A stretch of DNA of 60,194 nt, from NCBI RefSeq assembly GCF_001571365.1, contig NZ_BCTQ01000039.1:1-60194 (forward strand), given 5' to 3'. The stretch comes from Achromobacter denitrificans NBRC 15125. Its GTDB lineage: Bacteria > Pseudomonadota > Gammaproteobacteria > Burkholderiales > Burkholderiaceae_B. The translations under genes and the position numbers were made by a program. Under the pieces are notes generated by a model. The model was given only the letters and a program-made list of their open reading frames with translations, did no database searches and was not told the origin of the DNA. Each line of letters starts with the position of its first letter. Position 1 is the stretch's first letter. Shown one piece after another: positions 34,803-44,126 of this stretch.

Positions 34803-35548
34803 ATGACGCCACCTCCCTGGCTGCAAGCCTTCCTGCCCGACTGGCTGCTGGCGCAAATCGGCGAGTGGACGGTGCCGTCCTGGGTGCAGCTGATGGCGGA
34901 CTCGTTCTGGCCGCTGCTGCAGGCGGGGCTGAAGTTCACGGTCCCGCTGACGCTGATGTCCTTCGTGCTGGGCCTGGCCCTGGCCTTCGTGGTCGCGCTG
35001 ATCCGCCTGTTCGGCCCGGCGCCGCTGGTGGCCGTGGCGCGGTTCTACGTGTGGCTGATCCGCGGCACGCCCCTGCTGGTGCAGCTGTTCGTGATCTTCT
35101 ACGGCCTGCCCAGCGCGGGCATCGTCCTGGATCCGCTGCCCGCCGCGCTGATCGGCTTCACGCTCAACGTGGGCGCCTACAACTCCGAAGTCATCCGCGG
35201 CGCCATCGAGTCCATCAGCAAGGGCCAATGGGAAGCCGCCTATTCGCTGAGCATGACGCGCGGGCAGGCGCTGCGCCGCACCGTCCTGCCGCAGGCGGCC
35301 CGCGTGGCCGTTCCGCCCCTGTCCAACTCCTTCATCGCGCTGGTGAAGGACACCTCGCTGGCCGCGGTCCTGACCGTGCCCGAGATCTTCCAGGCCGCGC
35401 AGCGCATCGCCGCGGTCACCTACGAGCCGCTGATCCTCTACACCGAGGCCGCGCTGATCTACCTGGTGTTCAGTTCCGTCCTGTCGGCCGCCCAGGTCCG
35501 CCTGGAGAAGCGCTTCGGACAGCATGCGGTGTTTTCCGAGAAGAACCG

Positions 35549-35552
<4 letters not shown>
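34803..35552 (+). CDS. tcyL: Cystine-type ABC transporter permease
   Basis: 249-aa inner-membrane permease of the HisM/GlnP family. The EAA loop segment (GAIESISKGQWEAAYSLSMTRGQALRRTVLPQA) and the WLIRGTPLLVQLFVIFYGLP helix are diagnostic. The stop overlaps the ATPase start as ATGA. It is 15 bp downstream of the binding-protein gene. Confidence 0.89.
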
Positions 35553-36304
<752 letters not shown>

Positions 36305-36330
36305 GGCCTGCCCACGCCCCAGGCCTGTCC

Positions 36331-36864
36331 TCAGCGCGCGCTCGGGACGAACTCGAACAGCGATTCCGGCTCGGCCGCGATGACGCGGGCCGCGATCTCG
36401 CGCCGCAGGGCCGCGTGCGCGCGCTGCGCGTCCGGCGCGGTATTCCCCAGCAGGTCGAAGAATTCCGCGGGCAGCACGCCCGGGCGCAGCACGGCCTGGA
36501 CGCCGCGGGCGCCGCGGCGCAGATGGAAGCTGTAGGACTTGTCGGCAGCGCGGCTGTAGCGCGCCTCGGGCAGCGCCAGGTCCACGGCATAGCTGCCGCG
36601 CGTGACGGCGCGGGTCACGAATTCGAACGCGTCCCGCACGCCGGGGCCGGGGTGTCCGCTGATCACCGACAGCTCCTGGCGCGGCACCGGGGCGCCGGCC
36701 TCCTCCAGCCGCGCAAGCGCGCCGCGCAGGCCCTGGAAGGTCAGCGCCAGCATGGCGAGCGCGCCGTGGCCGTGGTAGGCCTGGACGGCGTCGAAACAGA
36801 TGGGCAGCGGCCCTTCTTCGGCCATCACGGTCAGCGTGGCGTCGTGTCGTTCGGGGGTCGTCAT
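36331..36864 (-). CDS. FmdE-like domain protein lacking the usual cysteine ligands
   Basis: 177-aa cytoplasmic protein without signal or membrane segments. The segments AYHGHGALAMLAL (HGH at residues 31-33) and SGHPGPGVRDAFEF...RGSYAVD...DKSYSFHLRR (residues 69-117) align by eye with the FHGH-CPG, DA-x-TGCT and TFY blocks of the FmdE fold. Family members usually bind metal through the CPG cysteine, which is absent here, and no zinc ribbon follows. It is the last gene of a TonB/FecBCD-type operon. The fold assignment is tentative and no function can be given. Confidence 0.45.
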   Translation of the reverse strand: MTTPERHDATLTVMAEEGPLPICFDAVQAYHGHGALAMLALTFQGLRGALARLEEAGAPVPRQELSVISGHPGPGVRDAFEFVTRAVTRGSYAVDLALPEARYSRAADKSYSFHLRRGARGVQAVLRPGVLPAEFFDLLGNTAPDAQRAHAALRREIAARVIAAEPESLFEFVPSAR

Positions 36865-36960
36865 GGAATATCTCCTGGTGAGGCGCGACAGCAGGCCGCC
36901 GCCGTGGCGGCTCGCGGTCGCGCGAAGGGGGGGAATCGGGAAGGTTGCGCCGCGGCCGGC

Positions 36961-39120
36961 TCAGAACCGCGTGCGCAGCGTCAGGCTGACGCTGCGGCCG
37001 GGCTCCAGCAGCGGATTCAGGTCGGTCATGGGGTAGGCCACGTTGGACGACGTGGCCGCCGTGCGGTAGGCGCGGTCGAACAGGTTGTTCACGCCCAGCA
37101 CCACCTGGGTATTGCCCAGTTGCGGCAGGCCCAGGCGATCCAGCTGCAGCTGGGCGTACAGGTTCACCACCCCGAAGCCCGCGGCCGGATACTCCGCGCG
37201 CTCCGCGTAGCGGCTCTGGCCCTTGGCCCATTGCAGTTCGCCGCTCAGCGCGTAAGCCTCGTTCGCGCCCACGTATTGCAGGCCCAGCAGGCCGCTGAGC
37301 GGCGCGATCGATTGCAGCGGCGTGTCCGTGTCGCGGTTGGTCGCGTGCAGGTAGCTGGCGTTGCCGTACAGATTGACCGCCCGGCTCAGCTGCCAGCGCC
37401 AATCCAGCTCCAGGCCCTGGATCCGCGCCTTGCCCACGTTGCGGCGCTGCGTGGCGGGCAGGCCCTGATAGGACGTGGTGACGTTCTCCAGGAAGTCGCT
37501 GTAGTCGCTGCGGAACGCCGTCAGGCCCACGGTGGCCTGCTCGAAATGCAGCCGGGTGCCGGCTTCCACGGTGACGCCGCGCTCCGGCTTCAGGCCGGGG
37601 TTCGGAATCGTGTAGCTGGTGCCGGTGTAGCCGCTGCTGAACATCTCGGACGTCCACGGCATGCGGAACGAGCTCCCCACGCTGCCCAGCAGTTCGACCA
37701 CGTCGGTGGCCCGGTAGGCCAGCCCCAGGCTGCCGGTGGCGGCGGTTTCCGTCGTATTCTGCGCGGCCCGGAAGGCGGGCAGCAGATTGGGCGAAGGCAG
37801 CGGCTCCAGGCCCACGTCGGACTTGAACCAGTCGTACCGGCCGCCGGCCGTGAGGGTCCATTTCGGCGCCGGCTTCCATTCCGTCGTCAGGAACGCCCCG
37901 ACGTTCGTCTGGTACTGATCCGGGCCCGTCTTCGTGTAAGGGGTGCTGGTGGTGACCACACTGCCGTTGGGCCGGCGCACCGTGATGTCGCTGCGCGACT
38001 CCGAGCCCGGACGGCGCTCGTGCATGAAGTCCAGGCCGAAGGTCGTGTTGGTGTCGGCCCACGGAATCGTCGCCGCGACGCTGCCGCCCCAGACCACGGG
38101 GCCGATCACGTTGTTGCGCGCATCGACCACCCGCGCCGGGTTGGTCTGGTTGTGCGTGGCCATCACGGTGCCGAACTCGTTCACGTAGACGCTGGCGCGC
38201 AGCGAGCTGATGACGCCGTCGAATTCGCCGGTGTAGGCCAGCCTGCCCTGCTTGACCTTGAGCGGATCGCGGCGGCTGTAGCTCAAGGGGTACTCGGGCA
38301 CGGTGCCGGCCGCGCCGTCCTTCACGTAGGCCACGCGCGCGCTGGCTTCGATGCGCTGGCGGGCGTCGGGCATATAGCCCAGCACGATGCCGCCGCCGCC
38401 GCCGCGGAAATCGCTGTTCGGCACTTCGCCCGCCGCGCTGTCGTAGTTGCCGGCGCGGCGCCCGGTGGCGTAGACGCGCAGGTCGAAGCCGTCGCCCGCG
38501 CCTTCCAGCGCCACGTTGCTTTGCACGCCGTTGCCGTTGGTGCTGTACGTGACCGAGGCTTCGCCGCCGTTCAGGCCGAAGGGCTGGCTCAGGTTGCCGT
38601 GGGCCCGTCTGGTGACGAAGTTGACCAGGCCGCCCAGGCCGTCGCTGCCGAAGCGCGACGAGTTGGGCCCGCGCACCACTTCCACCTGCTCGATCTCGGT
38701 CGGGCTGATCAGCATGAACTGCAAGGTGTTGCGGCCGCGGAAGCGGTCGCCGTCGATGAACATCGGCACCCGCATGTCGTTGGTATTGAGTGCGCGCAGG
38801 AACAGCGTGCCGGCGATGCCGCCGCTGCGGCTGACGGTGGCGTTGGGCACGCGGCCGAGCAGGTCCAGCGTGCTCATCGTGTTCAGGCGGTCGATGTCCT
38901 GGCTGTCCACCACGCTGACCGGCTGCGTGACGGAATGGTCGATCGAGGCGGGCGGCGGCGTCGCCCCCATGGGTCGCAGGCGGCCGTCATCAGGCTGGCC
39001 GTCGGCGGTGACCTGGATGGACGGCAATTGAGGAACATCCGCCGCCGCGGCGGGCGCGGCGATGGCGGCGGTCAGCAGGCCGGCGCCGACCAGGGGAGCG
39101 TACGAGGAGAAACGTTGCAT
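36961..39120 (-). CDS. TonB-dependent outer-membrane receptor
   Basis: 719-aa receptor. A signal peptide ends AAAADVPQ, a plug follows (TADGQ TonB-box region, SVVDSQDIDRLNTMSTLDLLG, VVRGPNSSRFGSDGLGGLVNFVTRR), then a barrel ending SLTLRTRF. The plug resembles heme and cobalamin/metal-chelate receptors more than hydroxamate receptors. No STN domain is present, so it is not part of a surface-signalling circuit. Its operon also encodes a FecBCD-type importer, two amidotransferase-fold proteins and an FmdE-like protein. Ligand unknown. The start at 39120 gives the signal peptide. Confidence 0.85.
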   Translation of the reverse strand: MQRFSSYAPLVGAGLLTAAIAAPAAAADVPQLPSIQVTADGQPDDGRLRPMGATPPPASIDHSVTQPVSVVDSQDIDRLNTMSTLDLLGRVPNATVSRSGGIAGTLFLRALNTNDMRVPMFIDGDRFRGRNTLQFMLISPTEIEQVEVVRGPNSSRFGSDGLGGLVNFVTRRAHGNLSQPFGLNGGEASVTYSTNGNGVQSNVALEGAGDGFDLRVYATGRRAGNYDSAAGEVPNSDFRGGGGGIVLGYMPDARQRIEASARVAYVKDGAAGTVPEYPLSYSRRDPLKVKQGRLAYTGEFDGVISSLRASVYVNEFGTVMATHNQTNPARVVDARNNVIGPVVWGGSVAATIPWADTNTTFGLDFMHERRPGSESRSDITVRRPNGSVVTTSTPYTKTGPDQYQTNVGAFLTTEWKPAPKWTLTAGGRYDWFKSDVGLEPLPSPNLLPAFRAAQNTTETAATGSLGLAYRATDVVELLGSVGSSFRMPWTSEMFSSGYTGTSYTIPNPGLKPERGVTVEAGTRLHFEQATVGLTAFRSDYSDFLENVTTSYQGLPATQRRNVGKARIQGLELDWRWQLSRAVNLYGNASYLHATNRDTDTPLQSIAPLSGLLGLQYVGANEAYALSGELQWAKGQSRYAERAEYPAAGFGVVNLYAQLQLDRLGLPQLGNTQVVLGVNNLFDRAYRTAATSSNVAYPMTDLNPLLEPGRSVSLTLRTRF

Positions 39121-39170
39121 ACGTGCACACAAGTGAGGGGGGCAAAAACGGAATCGGCGCGAGCGCGGCG

Positions 39171-39821
39171 TCAGGCGGGAGCCAGGTCCTGCGCGACGAC
39201 CGGCGTGGAGTCTTTCAGCCAGGGAAGGAACCCGCGCAGGAAGCGGCTGGACGCCGGCATGAAATAGCTGCCGTGGTGATACATCGGATCCAGCGACGTC
39301 ACGATCAGGCGCCCCGGCGTGCTGCGCCGGTCTTCGTACAGCACGGAGCCGGCGCCGGCCTTGTCGATCAGGGACCGTGCGCCCGGCGGCGGCGCGTACG
39401 TGCCGTGCTGGTGCCAGGTGGCATCGGCCAGCGTCAGGTAGCTGAACAGCGGATGCTCCGGCATGGCCACGCGCAGGCCGGAATCGGCGCCGGGCTCCTT
39501 CCACCACCAGAAATTCACCTCGGACGGAGTCCAGTTCACGCCGTCGAGCCAGCGTTCCGAATGCGTTTCGCCCATGGCGACCAGGGTCTTGCCCGCCGCC
39601 AGGAATCGCGCGAAGCGATCCCGGTGCGGCACCAGCAAGTCCGGGTTGCTGCGGCACGACACGATCAGCGCGTCGCAGCCGCGCAGCGCGGCGTCGTCCA
39701 GGTCGCGGATGTAGATCGCGCGGTCGATGCAGCGCGCGAATTCAGGCGTATGGAACGTGCGATGGTGGTAATAGGTGCCGGCGTCCAGCGCCGCGATCAC
39801 GGGGTGGCGTCGCAGGTTCAT
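39171..39821 (-). CDS. Class I amidotransferase-like (ThuA/GATase1 fold) protein A, no nucleophile Cys
   Basis: 216-aa cytoplasmic protein with the alternating strand-helix pattern of the GATase1/ThuA flavodoxin-like fold (CDALIVSCRSNPDLL, RFLAAGKTLVAMGETHSERWL). At the nucleophile elbow the sequence is MGETHSE, with no Cys. It is rich in Trp and His (NFWWWKEPG, ATWHQHGTY, DPMYHHGSY). It is related along its length to the gene just upstream (shared HPxF, GRL and FLPWLK/LFDWLK ends), suggesting a paralogous pair and perhaps a heterodimer. The start at 39821 overlaps the upstream stop (ATGA). Function unknown. Confidence 0.55.
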   Translation of the reverse strand: MNLRRHPVIAALDAGTYYHHRTFHTPEFARCIDRAIYIRDLDDAALRGCDALIVSCRSNPDLLVPHRDRFARFLAAGKTLVAMGETHSERWLDGVNWTPSEVNFWWWKEPGADSGLRVAMPEHPLFSYLTLADATWHQHGTYAPPPGARSLIDKAGAGSVLYEDRRSTPGRLIVTSLDPMYHHGSYFMPASSRFLRGFLPWLKDSTPVVAQDLAPA

Positions 39822-40414
39822 GCCGCGTCTCCCTTCAGCCAGTCGAACAATTGGGGAACCAGGCGCGCGGCGCTGTCGGGGCTGCCCGCGTACATCCACA
39901 GGTCGTTGCCGGCGTGCGCCAGCAGGCGGCCGCCGCCCGGCAGGGCCAGGAGCCAATCGATGGGCTGGGCGTCCGGGCCCAGCGTGTTGAGCACCAGCGC
40001 GCCCGCCGGCGCGGGATTGCCGCCGCGCGCATAAAAGCCCGCCACGCCGCGCCGGAACGTCAGGAGCTCGGGATCCACGCCGTCGAATATCGGATGGGGA
40101 GCCGCGCGATGCACCCGCAGGCCTTCGATGCCCTTCCCCGCCCCCGGCACGAACGGCGCCAGCCAGCGCAGGAAGGGATACGCGACATGGCCGTTGAAGA
40201 CCACCATGCCGCCCGACTCCAGATAGGTTTCCAGCCGCTCGCGCTGTTCCAGCAGATAGCGCTGGTCCGCGTTCGCCGGGATCAGCAGCGCGCGATAACC
40301 GGCCAAGGGCTGCTCATGCAGCCGGTACAGCGGCAGGCTCGCGGCGAGCGGCGCGGGGCCGCCGGTGAGGGCGGCGGGGCCCTCGCCGCTCCAGTGATTC
40401 AGATAGGCAATCAT
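39818..40414 (-). CDS. Class I amidotransferase-like (ThuA/GATase1 fold) protein B, no nucleophile Cys
   Basis: 198-aa cytoplasmic protein, paralogue of the adjacent gene. The segments YRALLIPANADQRYLLEQ, LETYLESGGMVVFNGHVAYPF and LPGGGRLLAHAGNDLWMYAGS fit a GATase1/ThuA-like fold. The elbow reads FNGHVAY, so His replaces the catalytic Cys. It begins 12 bp after the ABC ATPase and overlaps the next gene by 4 bp, so it is firmly part of the uptake operon. Such catalytically dead folds may bind a ligand or a partner; that is inference. Confidence 0.55.
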   Translation of the reverse strand: MIAYLNHWSGEGPAALTGGPAPLAASLPLYRLHEQPLAGYRALLIPANADQRYLLEQRERLETYLESGGMVVFNGHVAYPFLRWLAPFVPGAGKGIEGLRVHRAAPHPIFDGVDPELLTFRRGVAGFYARGGNPAPAGALVLNTLGPDAQPIDWLLALPGGGRLLAHAGNDLWMYAGSPDSAARLVPQLFDWLKGDAA

Positions 40415-40426
40415 CGCTTTCCTGGG

Positions 40427-41164
40427 TCAACGAAAAACAGGGATCACGCCGCGGACCGCGCCGCCGTCGCCGGGCAGCGTGGCCACCCGCACCGGCAGGC
40501 CATAGAGGCGGCTCAGGCGCTGGTCCACGCACATGCTCCCGGTGGCGCCGGCTTCGCAGCCGTCGGCATGCATCAGCAGGGTCTGGTCCGCGATATGCAA
40601 CGCGTGCTGCGGCTGATGCGTGGTGAAGACCACGGCCAGCCCCTCTTCGCGCGCCAGCCGGCGCAGCAGCGACAGCACGAGGTCCTGGTTGCGCAGGTCG
40701 AGCGCCGCGGCCGGCTCGTCCAGCACCACGATCGGGCTGGCGCTGGCCATGGCGCGCGCAATGCAGGCCAGTTGCTGCTGGCCGCCGCTGAGCGTGTGGA
40801 AGGGGCGCTCCGCCAGCGGGGCCAGCCCGACCGCCTTCAGGCAATCGCGGGCGATGCGCCAATCGCGCGGGCCCGGCGCAGCGTACCAGCGCAGGTGGCG
40901 CGCCCGGCCCATGCCGACCATGGTCAGCACGTCGTAGGCGAACAGCGTGTCGCTGCGCTGCGGCACATAGGCGGCATGCCCTTGCAGGCGCACCGTGCCC
41001 GCGGCCCGGGGATGCAAGCCCAGGATGGTGCGCAACAAGGTGGTCTTGCCGCGCCCGTTCGGCCCCAGCACCGCCAGGATGCGGCCGGCGTCCAAGCTGA
41101 GCGACAGGTCCTCCAGCAGACGGCGTCCGCCGGCCTGCACGGCCAATCGATTCAACTCAAGCAT
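40427..41164 (-). CDS. FecE-type metal-chelate ABC transporter ATPase
   Basis: 245-aa ATPase. Walker A GPNGRGKTT (Arg in place of the more usual Ala or Ser), AAYVPQRSD, signature LSGGQQQLACIARAM, Walker B IVVLDEPAAALD and switch His in FTTHQPQHAL are all present. It belongs to the FepC/BtuD-like group that powers import of ferric siderophores, heme, cobalamin and, in the MolC branch, molybdate or tungstate. It overlaps the permease by 8 bp. Confidence 0.86.
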   Translation of the reverse strand: MLELNRLAVQAGGRRLLEDLSLSLDAGRILAVLGPNGRGKTTLLRTILGLHPRAAGTVRLQGHAAYVPQRSDTLFAYDVLTMVGMGRARHLRWYAAPGPRDWRIARDCLKAVGLAPLAERPFHTLSGGQQQLACIARAMASASPIVVLDEPAAALDLRNQDLVLSLLRRLAREEGLAVVFTTHQPQHALHIADQTLLMHADGCEAGATGSMCVDQRLSRLYGLPVRVATLPGDGGAVRGVIPVFR

Positions 41165-42236
41165 GGTGCGCTCCCTGGCGCTGGGCCCGGCGCAGCAGCC
41201 ATGCGAACAGCGGCGCGCCGATCAGCGCCGTGATCACGCCCAGCGGAATCTCGGCGCTGGTCGCGCTGCGGGCCACGGTATCGACCGCCACCATGTAGGC
41301 GCCGCCGATCAGCGCGCTGGCGGGCAGCAGCAACCGATGGTCGGGCCCGACCAGCATGCGCGCGATATGCGGCACCACCAGCCCTACCCAGCCCACGGTG
41401 CCCGACACCGCGACGCTGGCCGACACCACCAGCGTCGCGCAGCCCAGCAGCAGCCAGCGCAGCGGCTCGACGGCGATGCCCATTGCGCTGGCCTGCTCGT
41501 CGCCCAGCGACAGCACGTTGATGCGAAAGCGCAGCGCGTACAGCAGCCCCATGCCCGCCACGATGGGCGGCACCGCGGCCGCCAGCTTGGCGTAGGTGGC
41601 GGTGGCGAAGCTGCCCATCAGCCAGAACACGATGGCCGGCAGGCTGTCGTTCGGATCGGCGAAATAGGTGGCCAGCGAGATCAGCGCGGAAAAGAATGCG
41701 CTGGTCACGACGCCGGCCAGCACCAGCATCAGGATGGTCGTGCGGCCGTTGGAACGGCCCAGCGCATAAACGATGGCCACCGCCAGCAGGCCGCCGGCGA
41801 ACGCCAGCCCCAGCGTCGCCCACAGCGACGAGAACAGCAGGATCGCCGCGCAGCCGCCGAAGGCCGCGCCCGACGAAATGCCCAGGATCTGCGGACCCAC
41901 CAGCGGATTGCGGAAGGCGCCCTGCAAGGCCGCGCCGCACATCGCCAGGCTGGACCCGGCCAGCACCGCCAGCAGCACGCGCGGCAGGCGCAGCTGCATG
42001 ACCACGCGCTGCTCCGTGGCGCCGGCCGCGGGCAGCCATGCCGCCAGGCCGTCGGGCAGCAGCTTCGCGGCCAGCACGCCGGACACCTGCGACAGCGACA
42101 ACGGGTAGCGGCCGACGCACAGCGCCACCAGCACGGACGCCAGCAGCGCCAGCGCCATCAGCAGCCAGGGCCAGGTTTTCTTGCTCGCCACCCTCGGCAG
42201 GCCCGGCGCGCGCGCCGATTCAGCGGAAGCGGTCAT
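41157..42236 (-). CDS. FecCD-family metal-chelate ABC permease
   Basis: 359-aa inner-membrane permease with about ten helices. FecCD segments are LRLPRVLLAVLAGSSLAMCGAALQGAFRNPLVGPQILGISSGAAFGG and GWVGLVVPHIARMLVGPDHRLLLPASALIGG. It overlaps the binding-protein gene by 17 bp and the ATPase gene by 8 bp, indicating one translational unit. Confidence 0.88.
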   Translation of the reverse strand: MTASAESARAPGLPRVASKKTWPWLLMALALLASVLVALCVGRYPLSLSQVSGVLAAKLLPDGLAAWLPAAGATEQRVVMQLRLPRVLLAVLAGSSLAMCGAALQGAFRNPLVGPQILGISSGAAFGGCAAILLFSSLWATLGLAFAGGLLAVAIVYALGRSNGRTTILMLVLAGVVTSAFFSALISLATYFADPNDSLPAIVFWLMGSFATATYAKLAAAVPPIVAGMGLLYALRFRINVLSLGDEQASAMGIAVEPLRWLLLGCATLVVSASVAVSGTVGWVGLVVPHIARMLVGPDHRLLLPASALIGGAYMVAVDTVARSATSAEIPLGVITALIGAPLFAWLLRRAQRQGAHHA

Positions 42237-43290
42237 AGCCCGCGCCTCCCCGGTTCATTTCCACGCGCAGCACGGCGTCGATCTCGCTCGCGGCCGGATG
42301 ATGGCCATAGAGTTCGGCATAGGCCCGGGCGAGGTCGTCGCGCAGCGGCCAGGCGAAGCGGTCCGGATGCAGCACCTGGCTCAGCCACTGCCAATACAGG
42401 GGCGACTCCTGGCTGGGCGGATCCCACAGGTAACCGCCCAGCGGCACCTTGTAGACGCGGCGGTCGCGCACGGCGGGAATGTCGGCGAACAGCGGATCGC
42501 CATACAGGGTGTCCGGCGTCAGGCCGGGCTCGAAATTGTTCAGCAGGATCACGTCCGGCGCCCAGGCCATGATCTGCTCCATGTTCACGGCCTGCCCGCT
42601 GGCGATGGACGCCGACACGTTGCGTCCGCCGGCCAGCGCGATGTCGTCGTCGAAACTGGTATTGCCGCCGGCCGCGCGCAGCTGCGGCGCGTAGCGCGAC
42701 AGGTACAGCACGCCCGGCCGCTCGCCGGCCGGCAGGCCGTCGGTGACGGCGCGGATCCCGGCGCGCACCCGGTCGCGCCATTGCAGCTGCGCCTGGGCGC
42801 GGGCCTCCTGGCCCAGCGACAGGCCGATCAGGCGTATCCATTCGCGGGTGCGGTCCTCGGTGCCGTACACCAGCGCGGCGACGGGCAGCCCCGCGTTGCG
42901 CAGCGGCGCGATCAGGTCGTCGCCCATATGGCCCCACTGCCACACGAGATCGGGCTGCATCATCAACAGCGTTTCCACGTTGGGCACGAAGCCCGAACGG
43001 GTAACGTCCGTGCGCACGGCGGCGATGGCGGGAAAGATCCTCGCCAGCGGCCCGTCCCTCATCAGCTCATGGGCGTTGGGATGCATGCCCGCCAGATGCG
43101 CGACGCCGCCATCCAGCGAAATCAGCAGCGAGCCGGCGGGCATGGGCAAGGTCACCGCGCGCTGCGTCGGCGCCGGCAGGCTGACCGCGTTGCCCAGCAT
43201 GTCGTTGAACGCGACGGGCGCCGCGTGAATCGCGGACGACAACAAGACTCCCGCCGCCAGCGCGACGCGGGAAGAGAAGAGAGGGGCCAT
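42220..43290 (-). CDS. Periplasmic binding protein of a FecB/BtuF/MolA-like importer
   Basis: 356-aa cluster-A binding protein with a signal peptide ending IHAAPVAFND. It has two lobes joined by a helix (DMLGNAVSLPAPTQRAVTLPMPAGSLLISLDGG; VETLLMMQPDLVWQWGHMG; PDVILLNNFEPG). The C-terminal phrase GYLWDPPSQESPLYWQWLSQVLHPDRF resembles binding proteins of the MolA/cobalamin-like branch more than FepB. First gene of the seven-gene operon, reading away from a Fur-like box. The ligand cannot be told from sequence. Confidence 0.83.
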   Translation of the reverse strand: MAPLFSSRVALAAGVLLSSAIHAAPVAFNDMLGNAVSLPAPTQRAVTLPMPAGSLLISLDGGVAHLAGMHPNAHELMRDGPLARIFPAIAAVRTDVTRSGFVPNVETLLMMQPDLVWQWGHMGDDLIAPLRNAGLPVAALVYGTEDRTREWIRLIGLSLGQEARAQAQLQWRDRVRAGIRAVTDGLPAGERPGVLYLSRYAPQLRAAGGNTSFDDDIALAGGRNVSASIASGQAVNMEQIMAWAPDVILLNNFEPGLTPDTLYGDPLFADIPAVRDRRVYKVPLGGYLWDPPSQESPLYWQWLSQVLHPDRFAWPLRDDLARAYAELYGHHPAASEIDAVLRVEMNRGGAGYDRFR

Positions 43291-43348
43291 GTGGGAACTG
43301 GTTTTGCCGCGGCCGCCGCCGGGAAGTCGTGGCGGCCGCAGTGGTACG

Positions 43349-43373
43349 ATTACAAATAAGAATCAGTCGCATT
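43349..43373. promoter_or_regulatory. Fur-like box between the uptake operon and its Crp-type regulator
   Basis: The core AATAAGAATCAGTCGCATT (43355-43373) resembles the Fur 19-mer. The 25-bp block matches the hurI site at 21 of 25 positions, including the flanking ATTACAAATA. It lies 58 bp from the binding-protein start and 29 bp from the Crp-type gene start, so it could control both directions. Confidence 0.62.
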
Positions 43374-43402
43374 AATTCTATTTGCTCAGCCGGCCAGATC
43401 AA

Positions 43403-44098
43403 ATGACTATTGTCAATTCACTTTCCGCGCCCTTGATTTCGGCGTTGCGCGCCCATCCGTGGTTCGAGGGCGTGGACGACGGCGCCCTGGCCGCGCTCGC
43501 GGCGCGCAGCCGCTGGCTGGAGTTCGAGGCGGGCGATACGGTGTACTCGGAAGGCCAGGCGGCCACGTCGTGCCTGCTGGTATGCGCCGGATCGCTCCAG
43601 GGCCTGCGCTACACGGCGGATGGCGACGACAAGGTATTCGGCCACGTCGGCCCGGGCGGCTGGCTGTCGGTGTCCACGCTGTTCGAAGCCGCGCCGCGCC
43701 ATCTGCACAGCGTGCGCGCCCGCAGCGCGGGCAACGGCTGCCTGCTCAACGGCGAAGCGTTCCGCCAGCTTTGCCTTGCCGATGCGCGCTTCACCTGCCG
43801 CGTCATGGCGCATTGCGCGAACCTGATCCGCCATCACACCGGCCAGATCGACTGGCTGACCTCCAGCTCGGCCGAGGAACGCGTGGCCGAGTACATCCTG
43901 CGCGCGGGCAAGCCGCAGGGCAGCCAGCCGGTGGCGCTGCCGCTCAGCCATTCGCAGATCGCGGTCAAGCTCGGCATGCGCGCCGAGACGCTGAGCCGGA
44001 TCTTCGCCAAGTGGCGGCGCCAGGGCTACATCTCGGACCGGCGGGGAGAGCTATGCATCCTCAAGCTGGATTCGCTGAAGGAACTGGTGCACCCGTGA
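43403..44098 (+). CDS. Crp/Fnr-family transcriptional regulator
   Basis: 231-aa regulator with an N-terminal cyclic-nucleotide-type beta-barrel (WLEFEAGDTVYSEGQAATSCLLVCAGSLQGL, FGHVGPGGWLSVSTLFE) and a C-terminal winged helix (VALPLSHSQIAVKLGMRAETLSRIFAKWRRQGYI). The Fnr iron-sulfur cysteines are absent, and the phosphate-binding cAMP residues of Crp are not recognisable, so the signal is unknown. The start at 43403 is an ATG 21 bp inside a longer frame opened by a TTG. Position suggests it controls the divergent uptake operon. Confidence 0.82.
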   Translation: MTIVNSLSAPLISALRAHPWFEGVDDGALAALAARSRWLEFEAGDTVYSEGQAATSCLLVCAGSLQGLRYTADGDDKVFGHVGPGGWLSVSTLFEAAPRHLHSVRARSAGNGCLLNGEAFRQLCLADARFTCRVMAHCANLIRHHTGQIDWLTSSSAEERVAEYILRAGKPQGSQPVALPLSHSQIAVKLGMRAETLSRIFAKWRRQGYISDRRGELCILKLDSLKELVHP

Positions 44099-44126
44099 CG
44101 CGCGGCGCCCTGCCGCCGACCCCGCG

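Noticed and set aside
43291..43402. Cobalamin riboswitch for the FecBCD-type operon
   Set aside because: The gap is only 112 bp and shows no B12-box-like sequence; a full riboswitch would not fit with the promoter.
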